A stretch of DNA of 64,000 nucleotides from Candidatus Kapaibacterium thiocyanatum (lineage in GTDB: Bacteria > Bacteroidota > Ignavibacteria > Kapaibacteriales > Kapaibacteriaceae). Positions 43,501 through 51,800 of the stretch are shown here, one piece after another. The stretch is taken from the NCBI GenBank assembly GCA_001899175.1, contig MKVH01000024.1, positions 744,001 to 808,000 on the forward strand, read 5' to 3'. The notes beneath the pieces were generated by a model. The model was not told where the DNA came from. It saw only the letters and a program-made list of their open reading frames with translations, and did no database searches. Both the position numbers and the translations under genes were made by a program. The first letter of the stretch is position 1. Every line of letters starts with the position of its first letter.

Positions 43501-44481
43501 ACGGCACCCGCTTCCGCGATCGCCTGTCATGATGTCCCGTATTCGGTTTCGTTCCGCAACACCGGTGACGTCGACGTCGTCATCGACAGTATCGACGTGA
43601 ATGCGGGGGGAATACCGGTTCCGCTCGACGTCGTCGTCTTCCCCGATACCATCATGCCCGGGCAGGAACGGACGTGGACGGGAACGACCGTCTTCGATCG
43701 AACGACACCATCGAAGATCACGGCTCACATCGTGGGGCGCGACATCGACATCGTCCACGAGAAGAACGTCAGGATCATCTATTCGCCGTCGCAGACGGCG
43801 ATCACACCGCAGATCACCACCGAGCCGGGCAAGTCGTTCAGCGTCGACATGGCATGGCATACGGCTGCGACTCTCGCATCGTCGCAACCCCTGACCATCA
43901 CGGCAACCGTGCCGCGCTCGCGTCTCGTCGTCGAAGCTGCGACGGTCGACGCCATCGTGACGCACAACGGAATACAGACCCGTACGACGGTGCGGATCGA
44001 GCAGAATGAGCAGCGCTTCGTCATGACGTTCGACAGCATGGCCGTGCCTGCCGACATCACGTGGAGCGTGCCGTTGCTGGCCATGCTCAAGGATCCTGCA
44101 CAGTTCACGATCATCCTGCAGGCCGGTGAGACGTCGTGTATCGACGGGTCATCGGCGGTGGCGGGAATCGTGGCCGAGCAGTGTGCATCGGGCCTGCGGA
44201 TGGTGCGGCTCGGAACGATACCGGTCGTGCATGCGGCCGTCCATCCGCAACCTGCATCGGAAAGTTTCGACCTCGAGGTTTTGTCGACGCTGGAAACGGT
44301 CGTGAATGTGCATATTGTGAACGTAGCCGGCGATGTTGTGGCACTTGGGCAAAATTTGTCCTTGATAAAAGGCTCGCAGCATTTTAAATTCACGCATTCC
44401 GGTTTATCGTCTGGCCTTTACCGGTTAGTCGTTCAGCATGGGAGCGGGGAAGTGAGCGTCCCCGTAATTATCGTCAACTAG
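40504..44481 (+). CDS. Large secreted IgGFc-binding-like surface protein with T9SS-type C-terminus
   Basis: 1325-residue exported protein starting with GTG, supported by GGAGG at 40495-40499. Signal peptide: LLCTLLFGLLAVHLSRAQ. Residues about 30-480 resemble the IgGFc-binding N-terminal domain (GSRIRSSKPVAVLSGHMRT, DYVRIVASEDNTQVTF). The rest is a series of choice-of-anchor-D-like modules with DFGPVRIGDTACARV-type strands. The last ~85 residues (VHPQPASESFDLEVLSTLE to the end) have a T9SS sorting-domain pattern. Similar in architecture to the protein at 48842-53302. Likely surface adhesion or mechanical role; substrate unknown. Confidence 0.78.
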   Translation: MLRRCLLCTLLFGLLAVHLSRAQQERILPRKGGSSLEGTRFIVGFMQNELEEFRAAPRLQIFIASQFDAVVTIDYPVFGPVVRYVRANSVFTETVPASYAAISSETVQELGIGITSDVPVVVYTVNTLAASTDSYIAIPIKHLGTDYLTVCRPNDRYNLSSPSATLDTVVRSSEFMVLAPEDGTVIEVTPSVRTYRGQAGVTQTVTLNRNQTYFVKSARTPVGTGDLSGSRIRSSKPVAVLSGHMRTSIPRRDVYSKDHLVEMLPPIAKWGKRYATTPFALVRNGDYVRIVASEDNTQVTFSSELGSASVQLNSAGESIEFQNVDIPILWSSDKPFLVVQFMPSRQPTDTTENIDPAMVVVPPIEQFVSSALIQFPTLEKQDDIPGQTFHFFINLVVEETALPTLTIDGTLATTMVPALATQVMAGTTLHWAQVRLQPGVHSLTCEEGTFSGVMYGTSRFDSYANLFGVSYEPQPVEDRSPPTYRLTVNCGTVEGTIQDTSRTNVPKVDNVTVQTAYTTNFRWNISPPLDTNGTTEFYASVKDPWQDGVITIHSYDDQGNGREWVYRYDAPDIAVPRDVQLASVTGGDCDTVWIRNQDSTPVHIRNVRLIGDVRFSVTPSRRDTTLAAHDSIFVIVCFRPDSTGDVGQATLAVDLPCDLRKDIDVRVTTSASLVAHDLDFGPVRIGDTACARVAVVNTGSVSIVVDTLSLAGSFPQFVVDAAAAGLPKTLAPGDTILVRVCFTPDSIRTYSRTDTVESTPAINPRMSYRGRGIRPDVHDVVIDWGRRRIGTINDTTITLANLGEAACTVMIVREEGRTAPFVMTRFRNRRLSFSGNDRVADLGSFQPVQVGPFEARYKAVVDWRYHDTVTITLRGVGTLPEITPFDIDMGSVLVNTPKDSIATVLHSGGNEPLTLHAFRISGPDVAAFTIDPAMLAPGQQGTNLDRNGLIRFVPTRSGDHVMYIDVDHDAAPAYATMTSRITIRGRGRTIDEKDYISSMTAPASAIACHDVPYSVSFRNTGDVDVVIDSIDVNAGGIPVPLDVVVFPDTIMPGQERTWTGTTVFDRTTPSKITAHIVGRDIDIVHEKNVRIIYSPSQTAITPQITTEPGKSFSVDMAWHTAATLASSQPLTITATVPRSRLVVEAATVDAIVTHNGIQTRTTVRIEQNEQRFVMTFDSMAVPADITWSVPLLAMLKDPAQFTIILQAGETSCIDGSSAVAGIVAEQCASGLRMVRLGTIPVVHAAVHPQPASESFDLEVLSTLETVVNVHIVNVAGDVVALGQNLSLIKGSQHFKFTHSGLSSGLYRLVVQHGSGEVSVPVIIVN

Positions 44482-44490
44482 GGTGCACGT

Positions 44491-45303
44491 ATGAGGAGAC
44501 TCGTTTACTTCGTCCTCCTGTTGATCTTCGGATCCGCAGGGATCGTTACGGCTCAGCAGGAACTGGCTGATCCTCTCATCCCGGCCAAGAGCAAGCCGCG
44601 GATCTATGTCGGTCCCGTAGCGGGATACAATCGTTCACTGCACTCATCGGGATTCCAGTCGGTCGCCGGTGACGTCCTGTGTCCGGATTTCACGACTGGT
44701 ACTGCCAATGGTTACTACTTCGGCATGTCGGCCGAATACCTCCTTGGGCGTCCCAAGGATTCCAAGTCGTCGATCATTGCGCGGGTGATCTACAACAATC
44801 TGCCCGCCAACTACCGTGTCGATGGAGACCGTCTTCCTTCGGTGGACGAGAACCAGAACATCGTCTACTCGACGGTGCAGCACGTCGCCGAGATCAAGTA
44901 TTCACTGATCGACATCGAAGCGATCTACAAGCTGAACCTTTTCAATTCGAACTTCGGCGTCGTCGTCGGTCCCACGGTCGGTATTCCGATCTCGGTGAGC
45001 CGTGAGCAACGCATGGAGCTGATCGAGCCGCTGAATGCTACGTTCGATCCTTCGCTGTTTCCTCCGGGAAGTGTCGAATACGTCAACGGTGGCCGTGCCA
45101 TCGTCACGGGCCGTGACAACATCCCCGATCGCGCCGGTGTACGTGTGGCCATCAAGGCCGGAGCGCAGTACGAAATGCCGATCGGCCGTCTGCTCCTCGT
45201 CCCCTGTATCTACTACAACTTCGGTATTACCGAAGTGAGCCCCTCCGCGAATCTCCGGATCAACGCGCTGCAGATGGGTGTCGACCTGCGCTTCGCCCTC
45301 TAA
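44491..45303 (+). CDS. Outer-membrane beta-barrel protein (PorT/OmpA-barrel-like)
   Basis: 270-residue exported protein with signal sequence ending VTAQ (residues 1-22). Alternating hydrophobic strands, for example RIYVGPVAGYN and YYFGMSAEYLLG, and a C-terminal LQMGVDLRFAL with terminal aromatic/hydrophobic strand suggest a small outer-membrane barrel of the type seen in Bacteroidota. It starts 9 bases after the surface-protein gene. An immediately downstream sequence (45306-46124) is a homologous but broken copy. Confidence 0.72.
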   Translation: MRRLVYFVLLLIFGSAGIVTAQQELADPLIPAKSKPRIYVGPVAGYNRSLHSSGFQSVAGDVLCPDFTTGTANGYYFGMSAEYLLGRPKDSKSSIIARVIYNNLPANYRVDGDRLPSVDENQNIVYSTVQHVAEIKYSLIDIEAIYKLNLFNSNFGVVVGPTVGIPISVSREQRMELIEPLNATFDPSLFPPGSVEYVNGGRAIVTGRDNIPDRAGVRVAIKAGAQYEMPIGRLLLVPCIYYNFGITEVSPSANLRINALQMGVDLRFAL

Positions 45304-45305
45304 GG

Positions 45306-46124
45306 GTGGACGCGCGTCTCCCTGGTAACTCGAACCTTCGTCGTCGTCGGATTGCTGCTATCATTCGATAGCAGCAATTCGTCGGCACAGCATTCTGCCG
45401 ACGACCCGCTGATGCCGAACGGCATGCCGAGGCTGTACGTCGGCTTCGCCGGAGGATACAATCGAGTCTATCATTCGTCCGGGATGCCGATCTGTTGCCG
45501 GAGACGTCCTGTGTCCGGATTTCACGGACGGAAGAGCCGATGGCTACTATGCAGGTATCACGGCTGAATACTTTTTCGGACGCTCCAGCACTTTCAGACC
45601 GTCCGTCACCACACGAGTCGTCTACGACAAGCTGCCTGCCAACTATCGCGTGAACGGTGACCGTCTTCCTTCGGTAGAGGAGGATCAGAACATCGTCTAT
45701 TCGACGGTGCAGCATGTCGCCGAGGTCGGATACTCGCTGATCGATCTCGATCCCTCTTCGAATTCGATCTGTTCGGTTCAGGATTCGGTGTCGCTGTCGG
45801 ACCCGTGATCGGTGTGCCGGTCTCGGCAAGCCGAGAGCAGCGCGTGGAACTGCTGGATTCTCCGGACGCGAAGTTCGATCCCTCGTTGTTCCCTCCGGGA
45901 AGCGTCGAATACGTCGATGGAGGCAGAGGTATCGTCACGGGCCGCGACGATATTCCCGATCGAACGGATGTGCGCATGGCATTCAGGATTGGTTTGCACT
46001 ACGACATTCCGTTCGGCAGCATGTTCGCCATGTCTACACCATCGGCCTGGCCAACATGAGTCCTTCCGCGAATCTTCGGGTGAATGCGTTGCAGATGGGA
46101 ATGGGTCTGCGCTTCGCACCGTGA
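45306..46124 (+). pseudogene. Frameshifted tandem copy of the beta-barrel gene
   Basis: Nucleotide and protein similarity to the preceding barrel gene runs along the whole length: ADDPLMPNGMPRLYVGFAGG against ADPLIPAKSKPRIYVGPVAG, then NYRVNGDRLPSVEEDQNIVY against NYRVDGDRLPSVDENQNIVY, then FDPSLFPPGSVEYVDGG. It needs three reading-frame changes, near 45495, near 45750-45775 and near 46035, so no full-length protein is made. The 5' signal-like stretch (VVVGLLLSFDSSNSSAQ) lacks an evident start. It reads as a decaying duplicate; sequencing errors at three separate points are less likely but not excluded. Confidence 0.8.
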
Positions 46125-46295
46125 GGACGGCAGGAACCGGATACATCTCTTCGATGGACGGTACGGGATGCAGGCAGGTGCTATTTTTATGGTGCCGTTC
46201 CGCTGTGTCCGGGATCCTGATGTCGACGCTCTCCGAACGAGCAGGGGGCGCGTCTCCCGCGGCGGGCATCGCTCCGTAATACTTGGGTCATATCC

Positions 46296-46802
46296 ATGCA
46301 ACAACTTTGGTCGCCCTGGCGATCCGCATACATCCAGAGCGCCGACGAACGTAACGCCGAAGGCTGCTTCCTGTGCGCATGTGCCGCAGCGACGGAGGAT
46401 ACGCCGGACAATCTCGTCGTAGCGCGTTTTCCATCGACGATCGTGGTCATGAACCGATTCCCGTACAATGCCGGTCATCTGCTGGTGGCTCCGAAGGAGC
46501 ATCATGGCGATCTCGCGACGCTGGGTACGGCCCAGGCGCACGAGCTCATCGGCGCCGTGCAGACGTCGTTGCGCGTCATCGAGCACGTGATGCGTCCTCA
46601 CGGATGTAACGTCGGTGCCAATCTCGGGCGTGGCGCCGGTGCCGGTGTGCCCGATCATCTCCACATCCATGCGGTGCCGAGGTGGAACGGGGATACGAAC
46701 TTCATGCCCGTGCTTGCCGACGTCAAGGTCGTTTCCGACGATCTCGTCGGCCAGTGGCAGCGGTTCCGTGACGCGTTCGCCGAATTGCGCGGAGAAGCAT
46801 GA
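46296..46802 (+). CDS. HIT-family nucleotide hydrolase/transferase
   Basis: 168-residue HIT protein with the histidine triad HLHIHAVPRW. It starts MQQLWSPWRSAYI and has an N-terminal Cys pair (CFLCAC) and PYNAGHLLVAPKEHHGDL. The form matches bacterial HIT proteins acting on nucleoside phosphoramidates or dinucleoside polyphosphates. Its end overlaps the rsmA start by 4 bases. The 171 bases before it hold no gene I can support. Confidence 0.9.
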   Translation: MQQLWSPWRSAYIQSADERNAEGCFLCACAAATEDTPDNLVVARFPSTIVVMNRFPYNAGHLLVAPKEHHGDLATLGTAQAHELIGAVQTSLRVIEHVMRPHGCNVGANLGRGAGAGVPDHLHIHAVPRWNGDTNFMPVLADVKVVSDDLVGQWQRFRDAFAELRGEA

Positions 46803-47632
46803 GCACGTTCGCCCCGAAGAAGCGTTTCAGTCAGAACTTCCTGACGGATCCCGGTACGGCATCCAGGATCGTGGCTGCGGTCGAGGCCGTGGAGGGAGAT
46901 CACGTGATCGAGATCGGACCGGGCACGGGTGTGCTGACGCAGCGTCTGCTCGCCGGCCGGTTGTCACGTCTCGTGGCCGTCGACGTCGATCAGAGGGCTA
47001 TCGATCACGTCGTGGCACAACCCTGGGCGAAGAACGACCGGTTCCGGGTCCTGCACTCGGACATCCTCAAGGTGGACCCGGCCATGGCCTGTCCGGGAGT
47101 CCCTGCGAATCATGTCAAGGTCATCGGCAACATTCCCTATGCCATCACCTCCGATATCCTTTTCTGGCTGTTCGACCATCGGCGTACGGTTTCACGCGCC
47201 GTCATCATGATGCAGCGCGAAGTGGCGCGGCGGTGCGTAGGTCAGCCGGGCACCAAGGAATACGGAATCCTCGCCGTGGCAACGGCCTTCGCGGCCAGGG
47301 CCAAGGTGCTCTTCCATGTGCAGCCGGGAAGCTTCTTCCCGCGACCGGACGTAACGTCATCCGTCGTTCTCTTCGAATTCCGGGAGACGGATCCGTTCGA
47401 CGTCGACATGCCTGCCTACATGAATTTCGTCCGCGCCGCCTTCAGCCAGCGCCGGAAGGTGCTGTCCAACAGTCTCGCTGAATGGTGTGGCCGGACGCTG
47501 GGCGTATCCATCCGTGACCTCGCACGGGAAACCGGTCCGTTCGACCTTGCCAGGACGAGGGCCGAGGAACTCTCGCCGGAGGAGCTCTACCGTTGCTGGA
47601 AGGATCTTGCGGACAAGGCGGGGAGGGCATGA
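46799..47632 (+). CDS. rsmA: 16S rRNA dimethyladenosine transferase RsmA
   Basis: 277-residue methyltransferase that dimethylates the two adjacent adenines near the 16S 3' end. It opens KKRFSQNFLTDPGTA, with the SAM motif VIEIGPGTGVLTQRLL and the catalytic NIPYAITSDILF block. The C-terminal region SFFPRPDVTSSVVLF is family-typical. ATG overlaps the HIT-gene stop (ATGA). Confidence 0.95.
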   Translation: MSTFAPKKRFSQNFLTDPGTASRIVAAVEAVEGDHVIEIGPGTGVLTQRLLAGRLSRLVAVDVDQRAIDHVVAQPWAKNDRFRVLHSDILKVDPAMACPGVPANHVKVIGNIPYAITSDILFWLFDHRRTVSRAVIMMQREVARRCVGQPGTKEYGILAVATAFAARAKVLFHVQPGSFFPRPDVTSSVVLFEFRETDPFDVDMPAYMNFVRAAFSQRRKVLSNSLAEWCGRTLGVSIRDLARETGPFDLARTRAEELSPEELYRCWKDLADKAGRA

Positions 47633-48621
47633 TGGGCATTGCCACGACGACGGACCAGTTGCGGCAGTTCATGGACAAGATTCGTGCATCCATCGTGAGT
47701 TACGACATCTACACGGCCGTCGTCATGGCCATCTACTGCGTACTGGCGCTGGTCTTCTACCCGTACGTTCCGAATGCATCCAGCATCATCCTGCAGGATA
47801 TGCTCATCGGGGTCACGATCATGGCCCTCATTGTGGCATGGGTCACGACCGAACTGCCCGTCTTCGGCTTCCTGCGCCGGTTCTACATCATTCCCGTCAT
47901 CTATCTCATGTACGACCAGGTGCATGCATTCGTACGGATCGTGCATCCCGTCGACTACGACCATCTCTTCATCGCCATCGACAGGGCCATCTTCGGTACG
48001 GATCCCACGAGGTGGCTGGCCCGGTTCAGCGTGCCCGCACTGACGGAATACCTCCAGATCTGCTACTTCCTCTTCTATCTCCTGCCCATCATCCAGGCCG
48101 TCGAGCTCTGGCGAAAAGGGGATGTGGACAGGCTCGACATCTTCGCACGGGGTATGGCCTTCTGTTACTACGTCTCGTACCTCCTGTATTTCGCACTGCC
48201 GGCCATCGGACCCCGGTTCACGTTGCATGATTTCGGCATGCTGGACGTCGATCTTCCGGGCATCATCTTCACACCCCTGTTGCGGGACCTCATCAACGTG
48301 GGCGGGGGAGTGGCCAGGGGCGTCGTCGACGCGGCAGGCCTGGTCAACCGGGACTGCATGCCCAGCGGGCATACGATGATGACCCTGGTCAACATTCTCC
48401 TCGCATTCCGCTTCAGGTCGCGATTCCGGTGGCTGTTCGTCGTCATCGGAGGCAGTCTCATCCTGTCGACCATCTACCTCCGCTACCACTACGTTATCGA
48501 CGTGCTGGTCGGTGCGTTGCTGGCGGTAGCCGTTCTGCCGGTAGAGCCTTGGGTCAACACCCGGTTACGTCGATTCCTGGAGCGCGGGTGTGTGTGGAAA
48601 AAATCTGGCACTTCAATGTAA
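47629..48621 (+). CDS. PAP2-family membrane phosphatase-like protein
   Basis: 330-residue multi-pass protein (at least six hydrophobic segments) with the PAP2 motifs MPSGHTMM and a later LRYHYVIDVLVGALLA holding the third-motif His and Asp. The first KxxxxxxRP-type motif is not obvious to me. Such proteins dephosphorylate undecaprenyl pyrophosphate or other lipid phosphates, or act as inositolphosphotransferase-like enzymes. The ATG at 47629 overlaps the rsmA stop. The gene ends 39 bases before a hairpin terminator. Confidence 0.75.
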   Translation: MMGIATTTDQLRQFMDKIRASIVSYDIYTAVVMAIYCVLALVFYPYVPNASSIILQDMLIGVTIMALIVAWVTTELPVFGFLRRFYIIPVIYLMYDQVHAFVRIVHPVDYDHLFIAIDRAIFGTDPTRWLARFSVPALTEYLQICYFLFYLLPIIQAVELWRKGDVDRLDIFARGMAFCYYVSYLLYFALPAIGPRFTLHDFGMLDVDLPGIIFTPLLRDLINVGGGVARGVVDAAGLVNRDCMPSGHTMMTLVNILLAFRFRSRFRWLFVVIGGSLILSTIYLRYHYVIDVLVGALLAVAVLPVEPWVNTRLRRFLERGCVWKKSGTSM

Positions 48622-48660
48622 CTTTTACCCTGTACCGTTGTTGTTATGGAGTGAGCAGGA

Positions 48661-48685
48661 AAAAGCCCTTGAAAAACGGGCTTTT
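48661..48685 (+). terminator. Rho-independent terminator after the PAP2 gene
   Basis: Arms AAAAGCCC (48661-48668) and GGGCTTTT (48678-48685) with a 9-base loop; the second arm supplies the T run. It ends the HIT-rsmA-PAP2 unit. Confidence 0.75.
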
Positions 48686-48698
48686 ACCATGTTGGTAA
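48684..48698. repeat. Short inverted repeat, possible operator
   Basis: TTACCA and TGGTAA separated by TGT form a 15-base dyad between the terminator and the promoter of the large surface-protein gene. It could be a regulator site or just an extension of the terminator structure. Confidence 0.3.
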
Positions 48699-48706
48699 CA
48701 GACAGC

Positions 48707-48736
48707 TTGGAAATATCTAAGGTTCTGTTATATTAG
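48707..48736 (+). promoter_or_regulatory. Promoter of the large IgGFc-like surface-protein gene
   Basis: TTG at 48707-48709, a 19-base spacer and TATATTAG at 48729-48736 (one mismatch to TAnnTTTG). Transcription from about 48741 would give a 100-base leader before the ATG at 48842. The leader contains no gene. Confidence 0.5.
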
Positions 48737-48829
48737 GCAGTTGACCCGGAGAAAGAGACCTTGAAGGCAGACCCTTCGACACGCTACGAAGAATTCGTTC
48801 AAAACTTCATCTCCATCCAAATCACATTC

Positions 48830-48833
48830 GGAG
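48830..48833 (+). promoter_or_regulatory. Shine-Dalgarno deciding the start of the 48842 gene
   Basis: GGAG, 8 bases before ATG 48842, which begins a clean signal peptide. The upstream in-frame TTG at 48761 has no such site and would add a non-signal extension. Confidence 0.6.
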
Positions 48834-48841
48834 CATATCCA

Positions 48842-51800
48842 ATGCGAGTTGTTTCCTCCACGACACGGACCCTTGTGGTAGCGCTGCTGGCGTTCATCAC
48901 GGGGCTCGGTGTACTCTCGGCTCAGACGACGACGACTGAGAAGAGGGGCACGATGTCGTTAATCGAAGGGCGCCGGTACGTCGTCGCCTTCCCGCAGGTC
49001 TGGGCTAGCCCGACGGAAAAGCCGATGCCCGTGCCGATGATGCTGCTCATCTCCTCGAAGAGCAAGGCAAAGGTGCGCATCACGACGCCGGCCGACCCCA
49101 GTCGTAACAACAACCCTGGCATCAACAGGGAAGTCACGCTCAAGCCGAACGAAGTGGCGAAGATTCCGATCCCCATCGGTTACATGAACGAGGAATCGGA
49201 AACCCGCAAGGGCCATGGTATCATGGTGACGTCGGACAAGCCGATCTCGGTTTCGACGTTCCAGGCTTGGCAGGGTAACGGTGAAATGGCTCGCCATCTT
49301 CCGGTGGAAGCATGGGGCAAGAACTATTTCACGATGAACTTCTATCAGGATCGCTACGGTACCGAAGGCGCCGGTTACAAGAACCGCCCCGGCCAGATCC
49401 TGGTGATCGCCGACAAGGACAACACGGTCGTCACGTATTCGCCGACGGTTACGACCGAAGGTGGTCCGGATGCCGTTTCCACGCCGAAGGGCAGCACGCA
49501 GACGGTAACGCTCGAGCGTGGTGAAACCTTCCTCATCAAGGCCAAGATCGATCCGAACGGTACGAAGGAATGGTCCACGGACCTTTCCGGTACGTATATC
49601 AAGGCCAGCCGTCCCGTCAGCGTCGTTTCCGGTCACACGAAGGTGGCCATCATGCGCTATCCGGACGTTCTTCCTCCGACGGGTGCCTTCGCTGCCGAAG
49701 CTCACTTCGTCCGTAACAACGTTCACGACGCCATGCTGCCGGTCGAAATGGCCGGTACGGAATTCGTAACGGTTCCTTGCCAGTATACGCCGACGCGCGT
49801 CGTCGGTATGGCTTCTCAGGAATTCGGTATCGACGATGACAAGGGTGACGTTATCCGTATCGTCGCTCTCGAAGACAATACGCTCGTTCAGTCGATGCAG
49901 GTCACTGGTGCCGGCCTTCAGAACGAACGTACGCTCCGCAAGGGCGAAAGCTTCCTCGCTACGTCGGTCGAAGTTCCCAAGTTCTGGAAGACCAGCAAGC
50001 CGGCTCTCGTCGGTCACTACGGTAAGTCCTATGCCAAGATCCTTCCTCCCCTCATGGGTCGTTCGGACGATGGCAAGGTCGACCTTCCCCAAGGTCACCC
50101 GACGGTCGAATCCGGTATGCCCATGCTCCAGTACGTTCCCTCGGTCGATCGCTGGGTGAACTACGGTGTGTTCTATGCACCGGACGGTATGGACAACTTC
50201 ATGAACATCGTTTGCCGTGCTGATGAAGTCGGCAAGATCAAGTTCGATGGTCGCGCCCTGTCGTCGGCCTTCTCGCCCCGCCTCCTGCCCGGTACGCCCT
50301 TCGCCTATGTTCGCACGAACATCAGCACGGGTGACCACACCATCGAATCGGACGCTCCGTCCGTGAAGTGGGCTGCATGGAACTACGGTTCGCTCGACGG
50401 TCTGCAACAAGGTCGTGCCTACGGTACGCCGATCGCCATCGATCTCAGCATCGCCTGCGATGATTCGCTCAGCGTCAAGGAACAGATCGTCTGCGGTGAC
50501 GTCGACGCTCAAGGCAAGATCCTGCCCGAAAACACGACGTGCGGTTCGATCTTCGCCGTCTATGCCGACGTTCTCGACAACTACGAACTCATCGTCGACG
50601 AAAACTTCAACAGCGGCGATCCCACGGTTCGCTTCCAGGTGAAGGTTCTCGACAAGACGAAGGATGCAACGGCTACGGTTCTCGTCGTAACGCGCTCCGG
50701 CAAGTTCGTCGAAAAGACGTATACGTATATCGCCGACAAGCTCGCCTTCGATCCCAAGGCCATCGACTTCGGCGTTCTGCCGTACAACACGCCTTCCTGC
50801 AAGGAAATCACCTTCACGAACATGAACGCCAACGCGCCTCTGAACGTGAAGGAAATCAAGGCCAAATACTTCCCTGGCACGTATACCTTCAATCCGACGA
50901 GCTTCACGCTCGCTCCGGGTGCGAGCCAGAAGGTTCAGGTCTGCGCCATGATCACGTCGCCCGAGCTCAAGCTCGACACGGTTCTCGTATCGCTCGACTG
51001 CTTCGACATGCCCGCTACGGAACTCCGTGTCCGCGGTGCCGAACCGAAGGTCAACGTCGGCGATCGCAACTGGGGTACGCTTCCGGCTTCGTCGCCTGGT
51101 GTCCGCCAGCCCGTCGTCATCACGAACGCAAGCAACGTCGACGTCATCATCAAGGGTTATGACAAGACCTACCTCGATGGTGTGAACCATGGTGGTAACT
51201 TCTTCGCTCCGATCGGTCTCGAAGACGACAAGATGCCGATCACGATCAAGGGTGGTGAGCGTTACACGTTCACGGTCATGTACAGCCCGAAGGGTCAAGC
51301 CGATGTGGCTCACCGCGTAGACGTTCCGTTCTACACGAATGCCAAGGAATACGACACGATCGCCGTTCTCGAAGGTATGGGCGTCGCTAACGCACCCTAC
51401 ACCAATCCGCTTACGTGGAACGAGCGCGTCATCGACAACGTCGTGACGGCCAAGGGTATCTCGCAATACGAAACGAAGCTGGTCTTCGGTAACTCCGGTA
51501 ACCAGCCTCTCACCTTCAAGCAACCGGTCATCACGGGTGCTGATGCCGCTGCCTTCAAGATCGTCGATAATGGTAACGTCGGTTCGTTCCCGACCCAGCT
51601 CGCTGCTGGTCCGAACAATGCCGGTGAGCGTTACATCACGGTCGCCTTCGTTCCGAACGAACTGCCGAACCGCGCTGCAGAACGCAACGACTACGTCGCT
51701 GCCGTTCTCTTCGAAACGGAATCCGGTGCTTCGGTCTCGGCTGAACTCACGGCTACCGCATGGCAGCCGCAGGTCAAGGGTGAAGATCACGACTTCGGTC

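Noticed and set aside
45352-46059. Separate short proteins at 45352-45567 and 45805-46059
   Set aside because: They are the pieces of one frameshifted copy of the barrel gene, not independent genes.
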